A stretch of 64,000 bases of DNA from Gelidibacter salicanalis (GCF_016469035.1 NZ_JAEHJZ010000035.1:43883-107882), one strand, 5' to 3'. Shown: positions 27,178 to 36,905, counted from the first letter of the stretch. Notes: generated by a model not told the origin, from the sequence alone. Numbers and translations: made by a program.

Positions 27178-28743
27178 TCAATTTTTTGAAGCTATTGTTT
27201 TTCTAAGCTTTTTTACTTTACTCTCCTCTATTTTTTTAATAGCGTTGACCATCAAAACATGGAATCTAGCCCAGCTTTTTCTCGATTGCTTTTTGATACT
27301 ATTTCCTCCATTAAATTCATAGAAAGATACATTCGCTTTTTCAACATAACTCAAGTAATTCCCCCAATCATAACGATACGTTTTAGTTTTACCATTATAA
27401 ATCTGTCGTCTTTTAGCTCCTTTGTATGTAAAACGTTTGAACAATGAACTTTTATAAATTTCATCATCGGTAGTATGTGCATTGATAGCTAAAGAAGAAG
27501 CTCTTTTAAAAGCACGCTTCATAGACCGATTAAATTTTGAATAACCAGCGGTTTTAATTAAAACACGTTGTCCGTCATATTCAAAACCTAAATACTCTAA
27601 AGCTTTATTTTTTTCTTTATTTGTGACTTCATCAACTTCATAACCTTTAAACTGACCTGCCTGTTGTTGAAAATGATAGACTTTCGTTTTTTCAGGTTGT
27701 ATTTCAAGCTTTACTTTGTTTGCAACTAACGCACGTAAATGATCAATAGCTTCTTGTTGTTTTTCTCTTGGAACTACAATGACTAGGTCATCACTATACC
27801 TCTGGTAAAAGCCTTTAACATCATCACTATCTATAAAGTTTTGAACTTCTTGATCAAAATCTAACATATAAATATTAGCTAGTGTAGCACTCAACGCAGT
27901 TCCTTGAGGAATCCCTTCAGTTCTTGTAGATTTAGATATTAAGTTGACACTGTTTTTTAAAAACTCATCCTTATCACAGTATGCGATAGCGTTATTTTCT
28001 TTTAAAAAACGCTTATGCTTAATTGCTTTCTGTTTTAGCTTAGGCGTCTTTGGATCGTTTTCCGTTCTCGTTTTAACCCATATTCGATCTTTATAATTTC
28101 TGAACAGCAAGTCTTCATTTACATATCTCATATCAATTAGAGATTTATAAACCCTAAAATGATCATCAGGAAGTGTGTTTGAGCCATCCCAAACTTCTGA
28201 CCATTTTTGTTTGAGTATTTTGTGATCTAAGTTATCAAAGAACTTAGTAATATCGGCAACGATAACAGTAAGATCCTCATCTTCCTTATCCTTTATAAAT
28301 TGAAACGTTTCTAAAGCAAAATCAACATTACATTTGTTCTTCCCCTGTTTGCCTTCAATTTCAATTTTACGATAGGCTACTACAGCCTTATCAAAAGTTT
28401 TCGATTTTAATAATGTGTTATATCTATCAGAAAGCAGGTAACTGTAATAGGAATAAATTTGAGCATCAAAATGACTTGCAAAGAATATTTCACGAGCTTT
28501 AGGTCTTATTGCCTTAACCCGAGTTCTTTTTTTACTTTTCTTATTAAGTAAACCTGTTGTATTTGCTCTAAATTTTCTTTGAAAAATAGTACGGTGTAAA
28601 AATGGGAGAAAACCATGTCTTTCAATTTTATTAGCATCCGTGATGTAGTTCTCCAATTTAGAGGTGTCTTTACGCTCTAATGGAAAACCTATATGAGGAT
28701 ACTTTTTAAATTTTATCCAAGGATGTTCTTCTTCTTTTTTCAT
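27178..28743 (-). CDS. Reverse transcriptase, defence-associated (DRT-like)
   Basis: A 521-residue RT. Palm motifs: VADITKFFD (Asp164), EGIPQGTALSATLANIYM (residues about 276-293), the catalytic YSDD at 316-319, and an EYLGFEYDGQRVLIKTAG segment near 385, all complete. It lacks group II intron maturase and endonuclease domains and the retron VTG motif. It has an N-terminal YPHIGFPL segment and a basic C-terminal extension of about 120 residues, as in the defence-associated 'unknown group' RTs. I cannot assign a DRT number. Directly upstream is a structured noncoding stretch that may be its template. It interrupts the hsd operon between hsdS and hsdR. Confidence 0.85.
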   Translation of the reverse strand: MKKEEEHPWIKFKKYPHIGFPLERKDTSKLENYITDANKIERHGFLPFLHRTIFQRKFRANTTGLLNKKSKKRTRVKAIRPKAREIFFASHFDAQIYSYYSYLLSDRYNTLLKSKTFDKAVVAYRKIEIEGKQGKNKCNVDFALETFQFIKDKEDEDLTVIVADITKFFDNLDHKILKQKWSEVWDGSNTLPDDHFRVYKSLIDMRYVNEDLLFRNYKDRIWVKTRTENDPKTPKLKQKAIKHKRFLKENNAIAYCDKDEFLKNSVNLISKSTRTEGIPQGTALSATLANIYMLDFDQEVQNFIDSDDVKGFYQRYSDDLVIVVPREKQQEAIDHLRALVANKVKLEIQPEKTKVYHFQQQAGQFKGYEVDEVTNKEKNKALEYLGFEYDGQRVLIKTAGYSKFNRSMKRAFKRASSLAINAHTTDDEIYKSSLFKRFTYKGAKRRQIYNGKTKTYRYDWGNYLSYVEKANVSFYEFNGGNSIKKQSRKSWARFHVLMVNAIKKIEESKVKKLRKTIASKN

Positions 28744-28753
28744 TTTAAAAATA

Positions 28754-29068
28754 AGGGTCGAGATTAGCTAGTAGCAGGCTTGTGATTGAACAATGCTCTA
28801 TCGACACTTTCACCAGTTATGGTTATAATGTCGCTACACTTTTCAGGTATAGAAATTGTGTATATTACCCTAACAGCCATAAAGATAACTGTAGAAATAA
28901 TGAAAGACAACTTCAAACTGAAACACCTAACAACCATATTACTAGCTGTCTTGTCTCTAGGTAAGCAGATAATCGCGCCCTCTATTGACATTGGTATTCA
29001 GTACTCACTTAACGTATGTCTTAAGTGATTGCATTCGTGCGAAACGTTCTTCTCGGCCACTCGACCCT
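28754..29068 (-). ncRNA. Candidate RT-associated noncoding RNA
   Basis: The gap between hsdS and the RT gene is bounded by a perfect 9-bp inverted repeat: AGGGTCGAG at 28754-28762 and CTCGACCCT at 29060-29068. In the RT transcript these would close a domain of about 315 nt ending about 10 bases before the RT start codon. Inside, CACTTAA/TTAAGTG forms a 7-bp hairpin. A closing inverted repeat directly upstream of an RT is the hallmark of template RNAs in retrons and in some DRT systems. Several reading frames across it are unusually open, but none looks like a normal gene. Confidence 0.65.
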
Positions 29069-29128
29069 ATGTTATAAAATTAACAATATAACTCAATTTA
29101 ATCTTTTGAATATTTAGTATTATACTAA

Positions 29129-30337
29129 TTACTGCACCAACTCCCCTTTAAAAGCCTTCTGCAACAAACAATTAAATAAATTTTCACTTTCTTTTAGCTC
29201 TTGTTGTGCTAATTCTTTTTGCCGTTCTATCAATGCTATTTTTTCTGCGAATTGGTTTTGGAGTGCGATTTGAGGAACTATAATTTCAAATGTCTCTAAT
29301 TGCTCTTTAGTAATTGACTCTCTTGTTGCTGCATTACTTGAACCTACACCTATAAATTTCACTTTACTATTTGGGGAAATTATTAAGTGTAATAGAAAAA
29401 CGGGGTTTAATATATTTTTCTTACTTCTTAAAATAGAAACGTGCTGATTTACTCTTGCCGGCAAAATTTCATCGGGAACTATTGCGCATCTTGCAACGGA
29501 CGCACCAGTTATATTTATTAGCACGTCATCCTTCTTGATTGTAACGTTTTTTAATTTTGCTGCTTGGTCTTCATTGATAAGTGCTAAATCTTTTAGTTTA
29601 AATTTATTGTCGTGAATATTTAAACTTCTTATTAATGACATACCTTCTTTTTCATAGGCCTCCTTTCCTCCTCTAGGTGTTGCGCCGCTTCCAATTTTCG
29701 TAGTGAGTTTCTTTAAATTTAAGGTGTTCCAATTCATTTGATTAATCACTGGATCCCCAAACATCTCCAAAAATATAGACTGGGCTAGCAAGTCGTATTC
29801 TGTGAGTAGTTGTTTGGTTTTATCACGTAAGGCTGCGGCATCGTCTAAAATTTGGGCGATGTTTTGTTGGGTTTTTAGCGGTAGGAGGGGGATTTCTAAA
29901 GAACCCAATCTCTTTTTAGTAATTCTTCTTCTAGTAGTTCCTGTACTTTGCCTATCAATCTCACTTCTATTAAATGGGCTATTAATCATATAAGCTAGAT
30001 AAGGTGTACAGACATCTTTAGTTGGCCGGATAATGCAAACATCGACTGCTGTAACAAACTTCTCTGTCCCTTCTAAAGGAAAAATACAACATCTCCCTAA
30101 CGGGTCGGGCATTCTTGCTACGAGAATATCTCCTTTTTCTAAAAACGTACATCTTAATTTATTAGCGGTTTCTTTATTCATAAACCTCGCAGATTTATTT
30201 ATAAAGAACCCATCCCCAATATCAGCAAGTTGAATTAATCGTATTTTGCCTTCTGGATCTTGATCTTTTGATTCTATCCAATCTCCATCTTGAAATAGCC
30301 CATCTTTTAAAATATTAGACAATTTATCTTTAACCAT
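29129..30337 (-). CDS. hsdS: Type I restriction enzyme specificity subunit
   Basis: A 402-residue HsdS with two target recognition domains (about 1-150 and 200-350), each followed by a conserved helix (LPLKTQQNIAQILDDAAAL and VPQIALQNQFAEKIALIERQKEL). It selects the bipartite DNA site for methylation and restriction. The start codon overlaps the hsdM stop by one base, so translation is coupled. Length is normal for the family. Confidence 0.95.
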   Translation of the reverse strand: MVKDKLSNILKDGLFQDGDWIESKDQDPEGKIRLIQLADIGDGFFINKSARFMNKETANKLRCTFLEKGDILVARMPDPLGRCCIFPLEGTEKFVTAVDVCIIRPTKDVCTPYLAYMINSPFNRSEIDRQSTGTTRRRITKKRLGSLEIPLLPLKTQQNIAQILDDAAALRDKTKQLLTEYDLLAQSIFLEMFGDPVINQMNWNTLNLKKLTTKIGSGATPRGGKEAYEKEGMSLIRSLNIHDNKFKLKDLALINEDQAAKLKNVTIKKDDVLINITGASVARCAIVPDEILPARVNQHVSILRSKKNILNPVFLLHLIISPNSKVKFIGVGSSNAATRESITKEQLETFEIIVPQIALQNQFAEKIALIERQKELAQQELKESENLFNCLLQKAFKGELVQ

Positions 30338-31884
30338 TAAGCTTGAATTTGTTTCATTAATAAACCTCTCTCTTCATTGAGCTTTCTCAACCGTTCCATA
30401 ATTATCTCTGGCTCATCATACTCCACCTCCTCATAAACTATCTCTTTATAGCGGTTGATGGACAAATCCCAATCGTTGGCTTTGATTTCTTTAAATGGCA
30501 CTAAAAAGGATTGGTCGGTACGTTTGCGTTGGGCTTCGGTAGATTGCTTCGGGTATTTTAATGAGGCAAAACGTTTGATGATATCGGGTAAATTAAACTT
30601 GTCGTGTAAGTTTTTAAGGTCTTCGACTGCGCTCAGACCGTCCTCGATATCGCCAAAAGAGAAGGCTTCAAAAACATCGGCATCTACCAATAAGTTACGT
30701 TTTTGATCTAAAGATTTTCCGTCTGCTAGCATATCGTAAAACCATACGTTGTCAGTCCCGCCATTATCGGTTTTGATAAATATGATAATGGCAGTACTCA
30801 CTCCAGAATAGGGTTGAAAAATACCACTTGGTAAGGAAATTACGGCTTCCAGTTTATGGTTGGCTACAATTTCTTCACGGATGCTTGTGTACGCTTTTCC
30901 ACTCCCAAACATCACACCGTCTGGTACAATTACAGCCGCACGTCCCCCTTTTTTGAGTTGGCGTAACATTAATGCTAAAAATAGGAGTTCGGTTTTTGTG
31001 GTATCGGTTACATTACGCAGTCCTGGGGCAATGCTCTCTTTGTCAATGGTACCTTTAAATGGTGGGTTCGCCAAAATCAAAGTATAGGCATCGCTGATGT
31101 CATTGTCTTTACTTATGGCATCCACATCGATGATATTAGGTTCTTCCACACCATGTAAGAATAAGTTCATAGACGCAATACGCAACATGGTGGCGTCGAA
31201 CTCGCTGCCACTAAACATGTCTTTATTGATATGTTCACGATGTTTGTCCAGCTCCGTAACATCGTAGTGTTTGTCAATATATTCTTTAGCCGCCACTAAA
31301 AAACCTGCCGTTCCTGCTGCAGGATCCGAAATGGTATCTTCTAAAGTGGGCTGCATCATTTGAACCATCATCTTGATGATATGGCGTGGGGTTCTAAACT
31401 GACCTGCTGTGCCACCACCTTCTAATTTAGAAAGAAGATATTCGTAAATATCGCCTTTTATGTCTTGGTTGGACATATCCAGTCGCTCCAATTTTTCCAT
31501 AACTTGGTCTAAGACGGCTGGCTTAGAAATGCCAAAAGTGGCACCTTTCATATAGGTACTGAACAGGCTTTTTTCACTTCCTAATGAGCGGATGAATGGA
31601 AAAATGCCATCGACCGTATTACTGAAAATGGCATGTCGTTCATTAACGTCCATTTCCTTTAAATTCTTCCATCGGAAATCTTGTTGGTCAGCTCCAAAAA
31701 TGGGTGTAAATTCTTTGTTCAAACGTTTTGACATGCGCTCATTACGGGTTTCGGTCTCATCCAAATCTTTGATAAAGATGAGATAGGTCAACTGCTCAAC
31801 AATGGTAATGGTATTGGATATGCCGCCCGTCCAAAAGGTATTCCAGATTTGGTCTATTTGTGATTTTAATTCTCCTGTGATCAT
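30337..31884 (-). CDS. hsdM: Type I restriction enzyme methyltransferase subunit
   Basis: A 515-residue N6-adenine methyltransferase: an N-terminal HsdM_N helical domain (about 1-140), the SAM-binding motif DPAAGTAGFL near 185, and the catalytic NPPF motif (LILANPPFKG near 275). With HsdS it methylates the recognition site, and with HsdR it forms the restriction complex. It lies ten bases downstream of the DUF2130 gene. Confidence 0.96.
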   Translation of the reverse strand: MITGELKSQIDQIWNTFWTGGISNTITIVEQLTYLIFIKDLDETETRNERMSKRLNKEFTPIFGADQQDFRWKNLKEMDVNERHAIFSNTVDGIFPFIRSLGSEKSLFSTYMKGATFGISKPAVLDQVMEKLERLDMSNQDIKGDIYEYLLSKLEGGGTAGQFRTPRHIIKMMVQMMQPTLEDTISDPAAGTAGFLVAAKEYIDKHYDVTELDKHREHINKDMFSGSEFDATMLRIASMNLFLHGVEEPNIIDVDAISKDNDISDAYTLILANPPFKGTIDKESIAPGLRNVTDTTKTELLFLALMLRQLKKGGRAAVIVPDGVMFGSGKAYTSIREEIVANHKLEAVISLPSGIFQPYSGVSTAIIIFIKTDNGGTDNVWFYDMLADGKSLDQKRNLLVDADVFEAFSFGDIEDGLSAVEDLKNLHDKFNLPDIIKRFASLKYPKQSTEAQRKRTDQSFLVPFKEIKANDWDLSINRYKEIVYEEVEYDEPEIIMERLRKLNEERGLLMKQIQA

Positions 31885-31893
31885 GTATCGTAA

Positions 31894-33177
31894 TTAGGAA
31901 TTATTGCTTAAATTATTGAATTTTAGGGTCATGGTTGGATTCCCATGAGTTAACTTTTTGATGGTTAAATCGTCTGTCTTATTGTTTGCCAAACGTAAGT
32001 TATTTACAGATGACAACAATGCATCTTTGGTTTTTTGTAGATGAGTCATGGTTTTATCAATCTCATCTATAGCTGTTTTAAATTGGCGACTTGCTAAGTC
32101 ATAGTTTCTTGAAAAGCCAGTTTTGAAGTCGTTTATTTTATCTTCAAAGTTAGTAATGTCGACATTTTGGTTTCGCACCAAACTTAACTCAGCTTTGTAT
32201 TGTAAGGATTTCATGCCAGCATTTCTTAAAAGTGTAATGATAGGAATAAAAAACTGCGGACGTACTACATACATTTTATCATATTTGTAAGACACATCTA
32301 CAATGCCGGTATTATAAAACTCGCAATCCGACTCTAACAGAGTAACTAATACGGCATACTCACAGCCTTTATCCTTCCTATCCTTATCTAGTTTTGCAAA
32401 GAAATCTTCATTTTTCTTTTTTGAAGCTGTTAGGTCGTTTTCATTCTTCATTTCAAACATAATAGAAATGATTTCATTACCGTTTTCATCAAGTTCTCTA
32501 TAGATATAATCGCCTTTGGTTCCTTGAGAAGCATCGTTATCTTTTTCAAAATATGCATTTTGAAATGCCGTTGCTCTTAGCTTATTAAATTCGATTTCGC
32601 AATGTTGTTCCAAGGTCTCTCCAAGCATTTTAGTAGAGAGCTTTTGCTTATAGTCTTTTAGACGCTCTATTTCTTCCTCTTTTAGCTTGATAGCTTCATC
32701 CTTATGCTCAAGCTTGTTTTTAAATTGCTCCTTTAAAGAGCTTTCCAAAAGCGCTCTTTCAGTTTCCTTAGATTTCAAATCATTGATAAGTTGATCTCTT
32801 TCTTTTTCAATAGCGGTGACTGCATTTGAAACTTCTAATTGTCTTTGTAATTCCGCATTTTCGATCTTGGATTGTAAATCATGAATTTGTTTCTCTTTTT
32901 TTGAAACCTCCTCAATTAATTCTGATCTACTTCTATGTTTTAATGCTTCTATTTCACTCTGCTTTTCTGCTAATTTTTGTTGGAAAGCAATATTCAATTC
33001 AGACTCTTTTAGCTGAAGGGCTGCCTGCTTTTCTTTATTAGCCGACTCCAAACGATTGTTAAGCTCATCTTGAAATTGCTGGTCCCTCACCTGCTTAACA
33101 ATATCTGTGTAGACACTGTCATCTACCTTAAAAACTTCTTTGCAATTTGGGCATTTTACGTTTGTGCTTGTATTCAT
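31894..33177 (-). CDS. DUF2130 coiled-coil protein
   Basis: A 427-residue protein: an N-terminal CPNCKEVF zinc-ribbon half (CxxC at about residues 9-12), a long coiled coil (about 35-185, rich in K/E/Q), and a C-terminal DUF2130 domain (about 190-420; GTKGDYIYRE, CEYAVLVTLLE, YVVRPQFFIPII), a region with restriction-endonuclease-like or RmuC-like features in this family. It is often encoded near restriction systems. It lies between the receiver gene and hsdM, on the same strand with short gaps. Confidence 0.85.
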   Translation of the reverse strand: MNTSTNVKCPNCKEVFKVDDSVYTDIVKQVRDQQFQDELNNRLESANKEKQAALQLKESELNIAFQQKLAEKQSEIEALKHRSRSELIEEVSKKEKQIHDLQSKIENAELQRQLEVSNAVTAIEKERDQLINDLKSKETERALLESSLKEQFKNKLEHKDEAIKLKEEEIERLKDYKQKLSTKMLGETLEQHCEIEFNKLRATAFQNAYFEKDNDASQGTKGDYIYRELDENGNEIISIMFEMKNENDLTASKKKNEDFFAKLDKDRKDKGCEYAVLVTLLESDCEFYNTGIVDVSYKYDKMYVVRPQFFIPIITLLRNAGMKSLQYKAELSLVRNQNVDITNFEDKINDFKTGFSRNYDLASRQFKTAIDEIDKTMTHLQKTKDALLSSVNNLRLANNKTDDLTIKKLTHGNPTMTLKFNNLSNNS

Positions 33178-33241
33178 AGCTTTAAGTATTAATGATTATG
33201 AAACAAATGTATGATTGAAGTGTGCAGAGTGATTGCAGAGT

Positions 33242-34399
33242 TTATTCGGTGAAAATTTCGTCTATGTATGTTCTTGTACCGTCCGGACTTGGTTTCGTTG
33301 TTACTTTTATAATTTGATCAAGCTTTAAAATGTGTTTTTCCATTTTATAATCTGGAATTTTAATTGTCTTAGTTTTATCATCTGCTTCAAAAACACCCCA
33401 GCCACTATTTTGAATTTCTATCACTTTCCCGGAAATAGAATCTATTGGCGCAGTAAACTTTCTTAGTTCCCATTTCTCTTGATTTAAATTCTTATCTGGA
33501 TTATCATCTAAGAAATCTTTCATGTATTCGAGAATATCCAGTAGCAGATAAACAGTGCTCTTATAAAGGTTATGATTTTTACTTAAAGATAGATATTCAT
33601 CCGCTCGTAGCTTTTTTCCGTTATCATGAGAGCCGTCCTGAGTTATATTTAACAGTCTATAAATATTCTCTGCCACCATGGGATGAATCAATTCTGCTTG
33701 ATACACATAACTACTATTAAGTCCTGAAAGAAAAATACTTGAGCCATTAATTCCTCCTTCTTCCTTTCTAACTTCATCAGGTATTAATCCGATCTCATTT
33801 AATTTATCGAAAAGGGCTTCAAGAATTTTCCTCATAGGATTCAGCATATCCTGGGCTACCTCAATTTTTTCTGGATTCTCTATATCTCTAACCAATTTAA
33901 GAACCCTATTGAATTGTTTTTTACCTAAATATGCACCCGTACACATCTCAAAGGGATTAAAATATTTATACTTTAGCTTAGTTAGCTCTCTGTTCTCACA
34001 AGCATCTATCAGCATTTTAAAAAGTTCATCTTCATCTTCATCAACACCCTTGTTAAACACATGTGGAAACGCATTATTAAATTCTGGTGATGCGTATGTT
34101 GTTGCTTGTCCTGTTAGCACAAAATAGGCAATTGTATTATCCAAATCTCTAATTCTATCTTTTGTCTTATGCACCCACCATGTGTCTTCGGTTCCAGGTA
34201 CATCAGTTTCATTTTCAAAAAATTTAGCATCTAATAAAACAGCGTCATACTTTGAAAGATTCGTTTCAAGTTCTCCGCAGCCTCCACTCATTGATTTGAA
34301 TGGCCATAGTTGAATATCATAATCTGTAGCTGTCTTATGAACGGCAGATAGATCTTCATGCTGATCATCAATCCAAAGTACATTGTATTTTTTACTCAT
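33242..34399 (-). CDS. Receiver-domain protein paired with the methylase-kinase fusion
   Basis: A 385-residue protein. Residues 1-125 are a receiver domain with all key residues: acidic pair D11-D12 (WIDDQ), phosphoacceptor D57 (LLDAKF), T96 (VLTGQ) and K117 (NKG). The middle part (about 130-300) is helical and unrecognised, and the last about 60 residues have an OB/cold-shock-like pattern (GKVIEIQNSGWGVFEADDKTKTI). No DNA-binding HTH is seen, so it is not a standard response regulator. It overlaps the kinase-fusion gene by eight bases, implying coupled translation and a cognate phosphotransfer pair. Confidence 0.75.
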   Translation of the reverse strand: MSKKYNVLWIDDQHEDLSAVHKTATDYDIQLWPFKSMSGGCGELETNLSKYDAVLLDAKFFENETDVPGTEDTWWVHKTKDRIRDLDNTIAYFVLTGQATTYASPEFNNAFPHVFNKGVDEDEDELFKMLIDACENRELTKLKYKYFNPFEMCTGAYLGKKQFNRVLKLVRDIENPEKIEVAQDMLNPMRKILEALFDKLNEIGLIPDEVRKEEGGINGSSIFLSGLNSSYVYQAELIHPMVAENIYRLLNITQDGSHDNGKKLRADEYLSLSKNHNLYKSTVYLLLDILEYMKDFLDDNPDKNLNQEKWELRKFTAPIDSISGKVIEIQNSGWGVFEADDKTKTIKIPDYKMEKHILKLDQIIKVTTKPSPDGTRTYIDEIFTE

Positions 34400-36845
34400 T
34401 TATCATAGGTATTATTGGGAAACTAAATCTAAAGATAACAGGAAATATATCCTCTTCATTTAAGGTTAACTCCCAATCTGGATTGTCAAAATATGAAGCG
34501 ATTCTATTAATATCATAACCGCCTAAACCAGAGCCATTATCTACACTGCTGGTAGAAAATTTGGCAATGAATTTTTCTTTACTAAAATTTTCGGGAAAAG
34601 GCAACCCATTGTTTTTCATTTCTATAATCATTAATTCTTCTGTGACTTTTAGTTCAATTATTAAAAGATTTAATTTACTAATATTTTTGAATCCATATTT
34701 TTCTGCGTTCGAGATGATGTTATCTATTAATATTTGAAATAATGTGAGATTGGCCAATATCGCTTTTCCCTTAATTTCATCATTTGATGCTTGTTCAAAA
34801 TGCAGGGTGAATTTATCTCGAGAACTTTTAAGACCTCTTAAAACTTTCTGTATGTCTTTAACCGATATAGGAGTTAATTCGTGATTTTCTAATACTAATC
34901 CTTTTTCACCCTTTTCGAGGATGGCACTAATGTGATTAATATCTTCCTTAATCTGTATAAGATCATTTATAAGACTCGTTTTGTATCGTTCTGCATATTG
35001 TTTTTTAACTTCATCAAAACCGCTAGTATCATTTGATTCGAAAAACCGAATTAAACTTTTAGCATTAGATAAAATATTTTGTCTTGGTGTGCCTAAAGAA
35101 TGCTTTAATGATGCAAACTCATCAAAACTTTTAACTTCTTGTCCATGGGCTAAAGCATTTCTCTCCTTTTGAAGTACTTTGAATTTTTCAGAAAGTTCTA
35201 ATATACCCTTGACCTTAGCTGTTTGCTCCTCAATAGTTGGTACATCAATCTTAATTTCAAAAAAATCGTCTCTATTTAAGGATGTTACAGCGCCAGGGTT
35301 TTGAAATGCTGCTACCTGCTTAAGAACTTTTGTCGATCTTAATTCACTAATTAAATAATGAGGGTCAACCTTAAAATTATTTGAATGTACTTTAATAGCA
35401 ACCACGTCTATTCCAATAAAAATTGGCACACCCTTATATTCAAATAAGGTAGGTTTTAGAGATTTCCATCTCATAGAAATAAGAATACAATTACTGTCTA
35501 TCCTATTAGAATGAAAAGGAAGCTCTCTTTCCTTTATTTCATCTAAATTTAATAGGTAGGAAACGTCATTGTCTTTAAGATTACTAGTACGAACAAATTT
35601 TCCCTTAGTTTTATTTTCATTACCAACTCTTTGTCCTCTTATTGGCTGTACTAATTCATATAGCGAAACACCATTAAAATCTTCTAAAAAATATCTTTTA
35701 ATATTTAAATTATAGTGGTTTTGCCTTACTTGATCGATTGACACTTCCATAACAGTTTTGGAACGACTAAATTCATTTAAGTGATCAAGTAATCTATCTA
35801 CGTCAAGATGCTTTTCTCGTTTATTTTCATTATTTAGAAAAGAGGAAGCATCAATCAGTTTAATAACTCGATTAGAAATCCTCTTTCGTGTTAAAATCAT
35901 TATACATACTGGGATTCCGGTATGTTTTAAAATTCCATCAGGTAAAGAAACTATAGTTTCGATTAACCCTTCCTCAACTAAATATTCTCGAAATCTTTGC
36001 TCTTCACCACCTTTAAATAGTAATCCTTGAGAAATCACACAAGCAACTTTTCCGTCAAAATTGATAGACTTTAAACCTTTATTTATAACGTAGGTTTCTG
36101 CAGTCATTCTTTTCCTGCCAAATTGATCTGCGATAAAAGAATCAATTTTATAATTAAATGGCGGATTAGATACTATTAAGTCAAAATCTTTGAATTCCGG
36201 CCAGTTATTTATAGAATCCTCAACCCTGTAATCGATATTAAAAGTTCTGGATTTTTCTAACCTAAGTAATCTCAACTTACCTAATGCCCAAGTAGAATTA
36301 TTAATTTCTTGTCCGAAATAACTTTCTGCATTATTAAGATATGTGGCAAAAGAAGCTAGTCCCGCAAAGGGGTTAAAGACTTTAGCTCTAGCTGGAATAA
36401 CAATTAATTCCATAACTAAGCTACTAATTTCATTAGGCAGTAAAAATTCTCCAGAATGTTTACCCTGAATACTTATCAGCCTAAATAATAGGTTCTCAAA
36501 AACTTTATTAAATACGGACACTGGAATATTGTTCCCTATTTTATCAAACTCTTCTATCATATCTTGAATAGGCCATTCGGGGATATTATTTATGATAGGC
36601 TTATAGATATGGATGATTTCAAAGTATCTAAAATCGTCCTCTAAAGCATAGAACAATCCTTCGTAATCAACCTCCCTTTTTGTAAATTCTTTACCAATGA
36701 TTCCATCATAGAATGCGGACAAAAGAAATAAATATAGATGGTATTCATCCACAGGTAAAACTTGGCGCAAATTAATTATTGATTGCCAATATTGCTCAGT
36801 TAACCTTATCACATCTCTATTTTCCATATAATTACCTTCACTCAT
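34392..36845 (-). CDS. N6-methyltransferase - specificity domain - histidine kinase fusion
   Basis: An 817-residue protein (ATG at 36845; TTG three codons upstream also open). Order: an N-terminal helical region (1-120); a type I-like N6-adenine methyltransferase (about 120-380) with a FNPFAGLASF SAM motif and catalytic NPPF near residue 228; an HsdS-like recognition segment (about 390-560) ending in a VPTIEEQTAKVKGILEL helix; then a histidine kinase with an H-box LKHSLGTPRQN (His near 582), N-box DNIISNAEKYG (near 710) and G-box GSGLGGYDI (near 772). DNA recognition, methylation chemistry and phosphotransfer are thus in one chain. It is followed by an overlapping receiver gene. I know of no established name for this architecture. 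Confidence 0.8.
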   Translation of the reverse strand: MSEGNYMENRDVIRLTEQYWQSIINLRQVLPVDEYHLYLFLLSAFYDGIIGKEFTKREVDYEGLFYALEDDFRYFEIIHIYKPIINNIPEWPIQDMIEEFDKIGNNIPVSVFNKVFENLLFRLISIQGKHSGEFLLPNEISSLVMELIVIPARAKVFNPFAGLASFATYLNNAESYFGQEINNSTWALGKLRLLRLEKSRTFNIDYRVEDSINNWPEFKDFDLIVSNPPFNYKIDSFIADQFGRKRMTAETYVINKGLKSINFDGKVACVISQGLLFKGGEEQRFREYLVEEGLIETIVSLPDGILKHTGIPVCIMILTRKRISNRVIKLIDASSFLNNENKREKHLDVDRLLDHLNEFSRSKTVMEVSIDQVRQNHYNLNIKRYFLEDFNGVSLYELVQPIRGQRVGNENKTKGKFVRTSNLKDNDVSYLLNLDEIKERELPFHSNRIDSNCILISMRWKSLKPTLFEYKGVPIFIGIDVVAIKVHSNNFKVDPHYLISELRSTKVLKQVAAFQNPGAVTSLNRDDFFEIKIDVPTIEEQTAKVKGILELSEKFKVLQKERNALAHGQEVKSFDEFASLKHSLGTPRQNILSNAKSLIRFFESNDTSGFDEVKKQYAERYKTSLINDLIQIKEDINHISAILEKGEKGLVLENHELTPISVKDIQKVLRGLKSSRDKFTLHFEQASNDEIKGKAILANLTLFQILIDNIISNAEKYGFKNISKLNLLIIELKVTEELMIIEMKNNGLPFPENFSKEKFIAKFSTSSVDNGSGLGGYDINRIASYFDNPDWELTLNEEDIFPVIFRFSFPIIPMINE

Positions 36846-36905
36846 AAACTTCAATTAATATAACTTTGCAAATTAACAAATGTAATATGCAATGTATTTG
36901 CATAG

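Noticed and set aside
28786-29028. Open frames of 60-80 codons across the candidate RT-associated RNA
   Set aside because: They lie on both strands in the same stretch, have no ribosome-binding site or known domain, and are better explained by the RNA. A role after concatenation is only a hypothesis.
28754-29068. Retron identity for the RT and its upstream RNA
   Set aside because: The closing repeat fits a retron, but the RT is too long and lacks the retron VTG motif, so I kept the broader DRT-like call.
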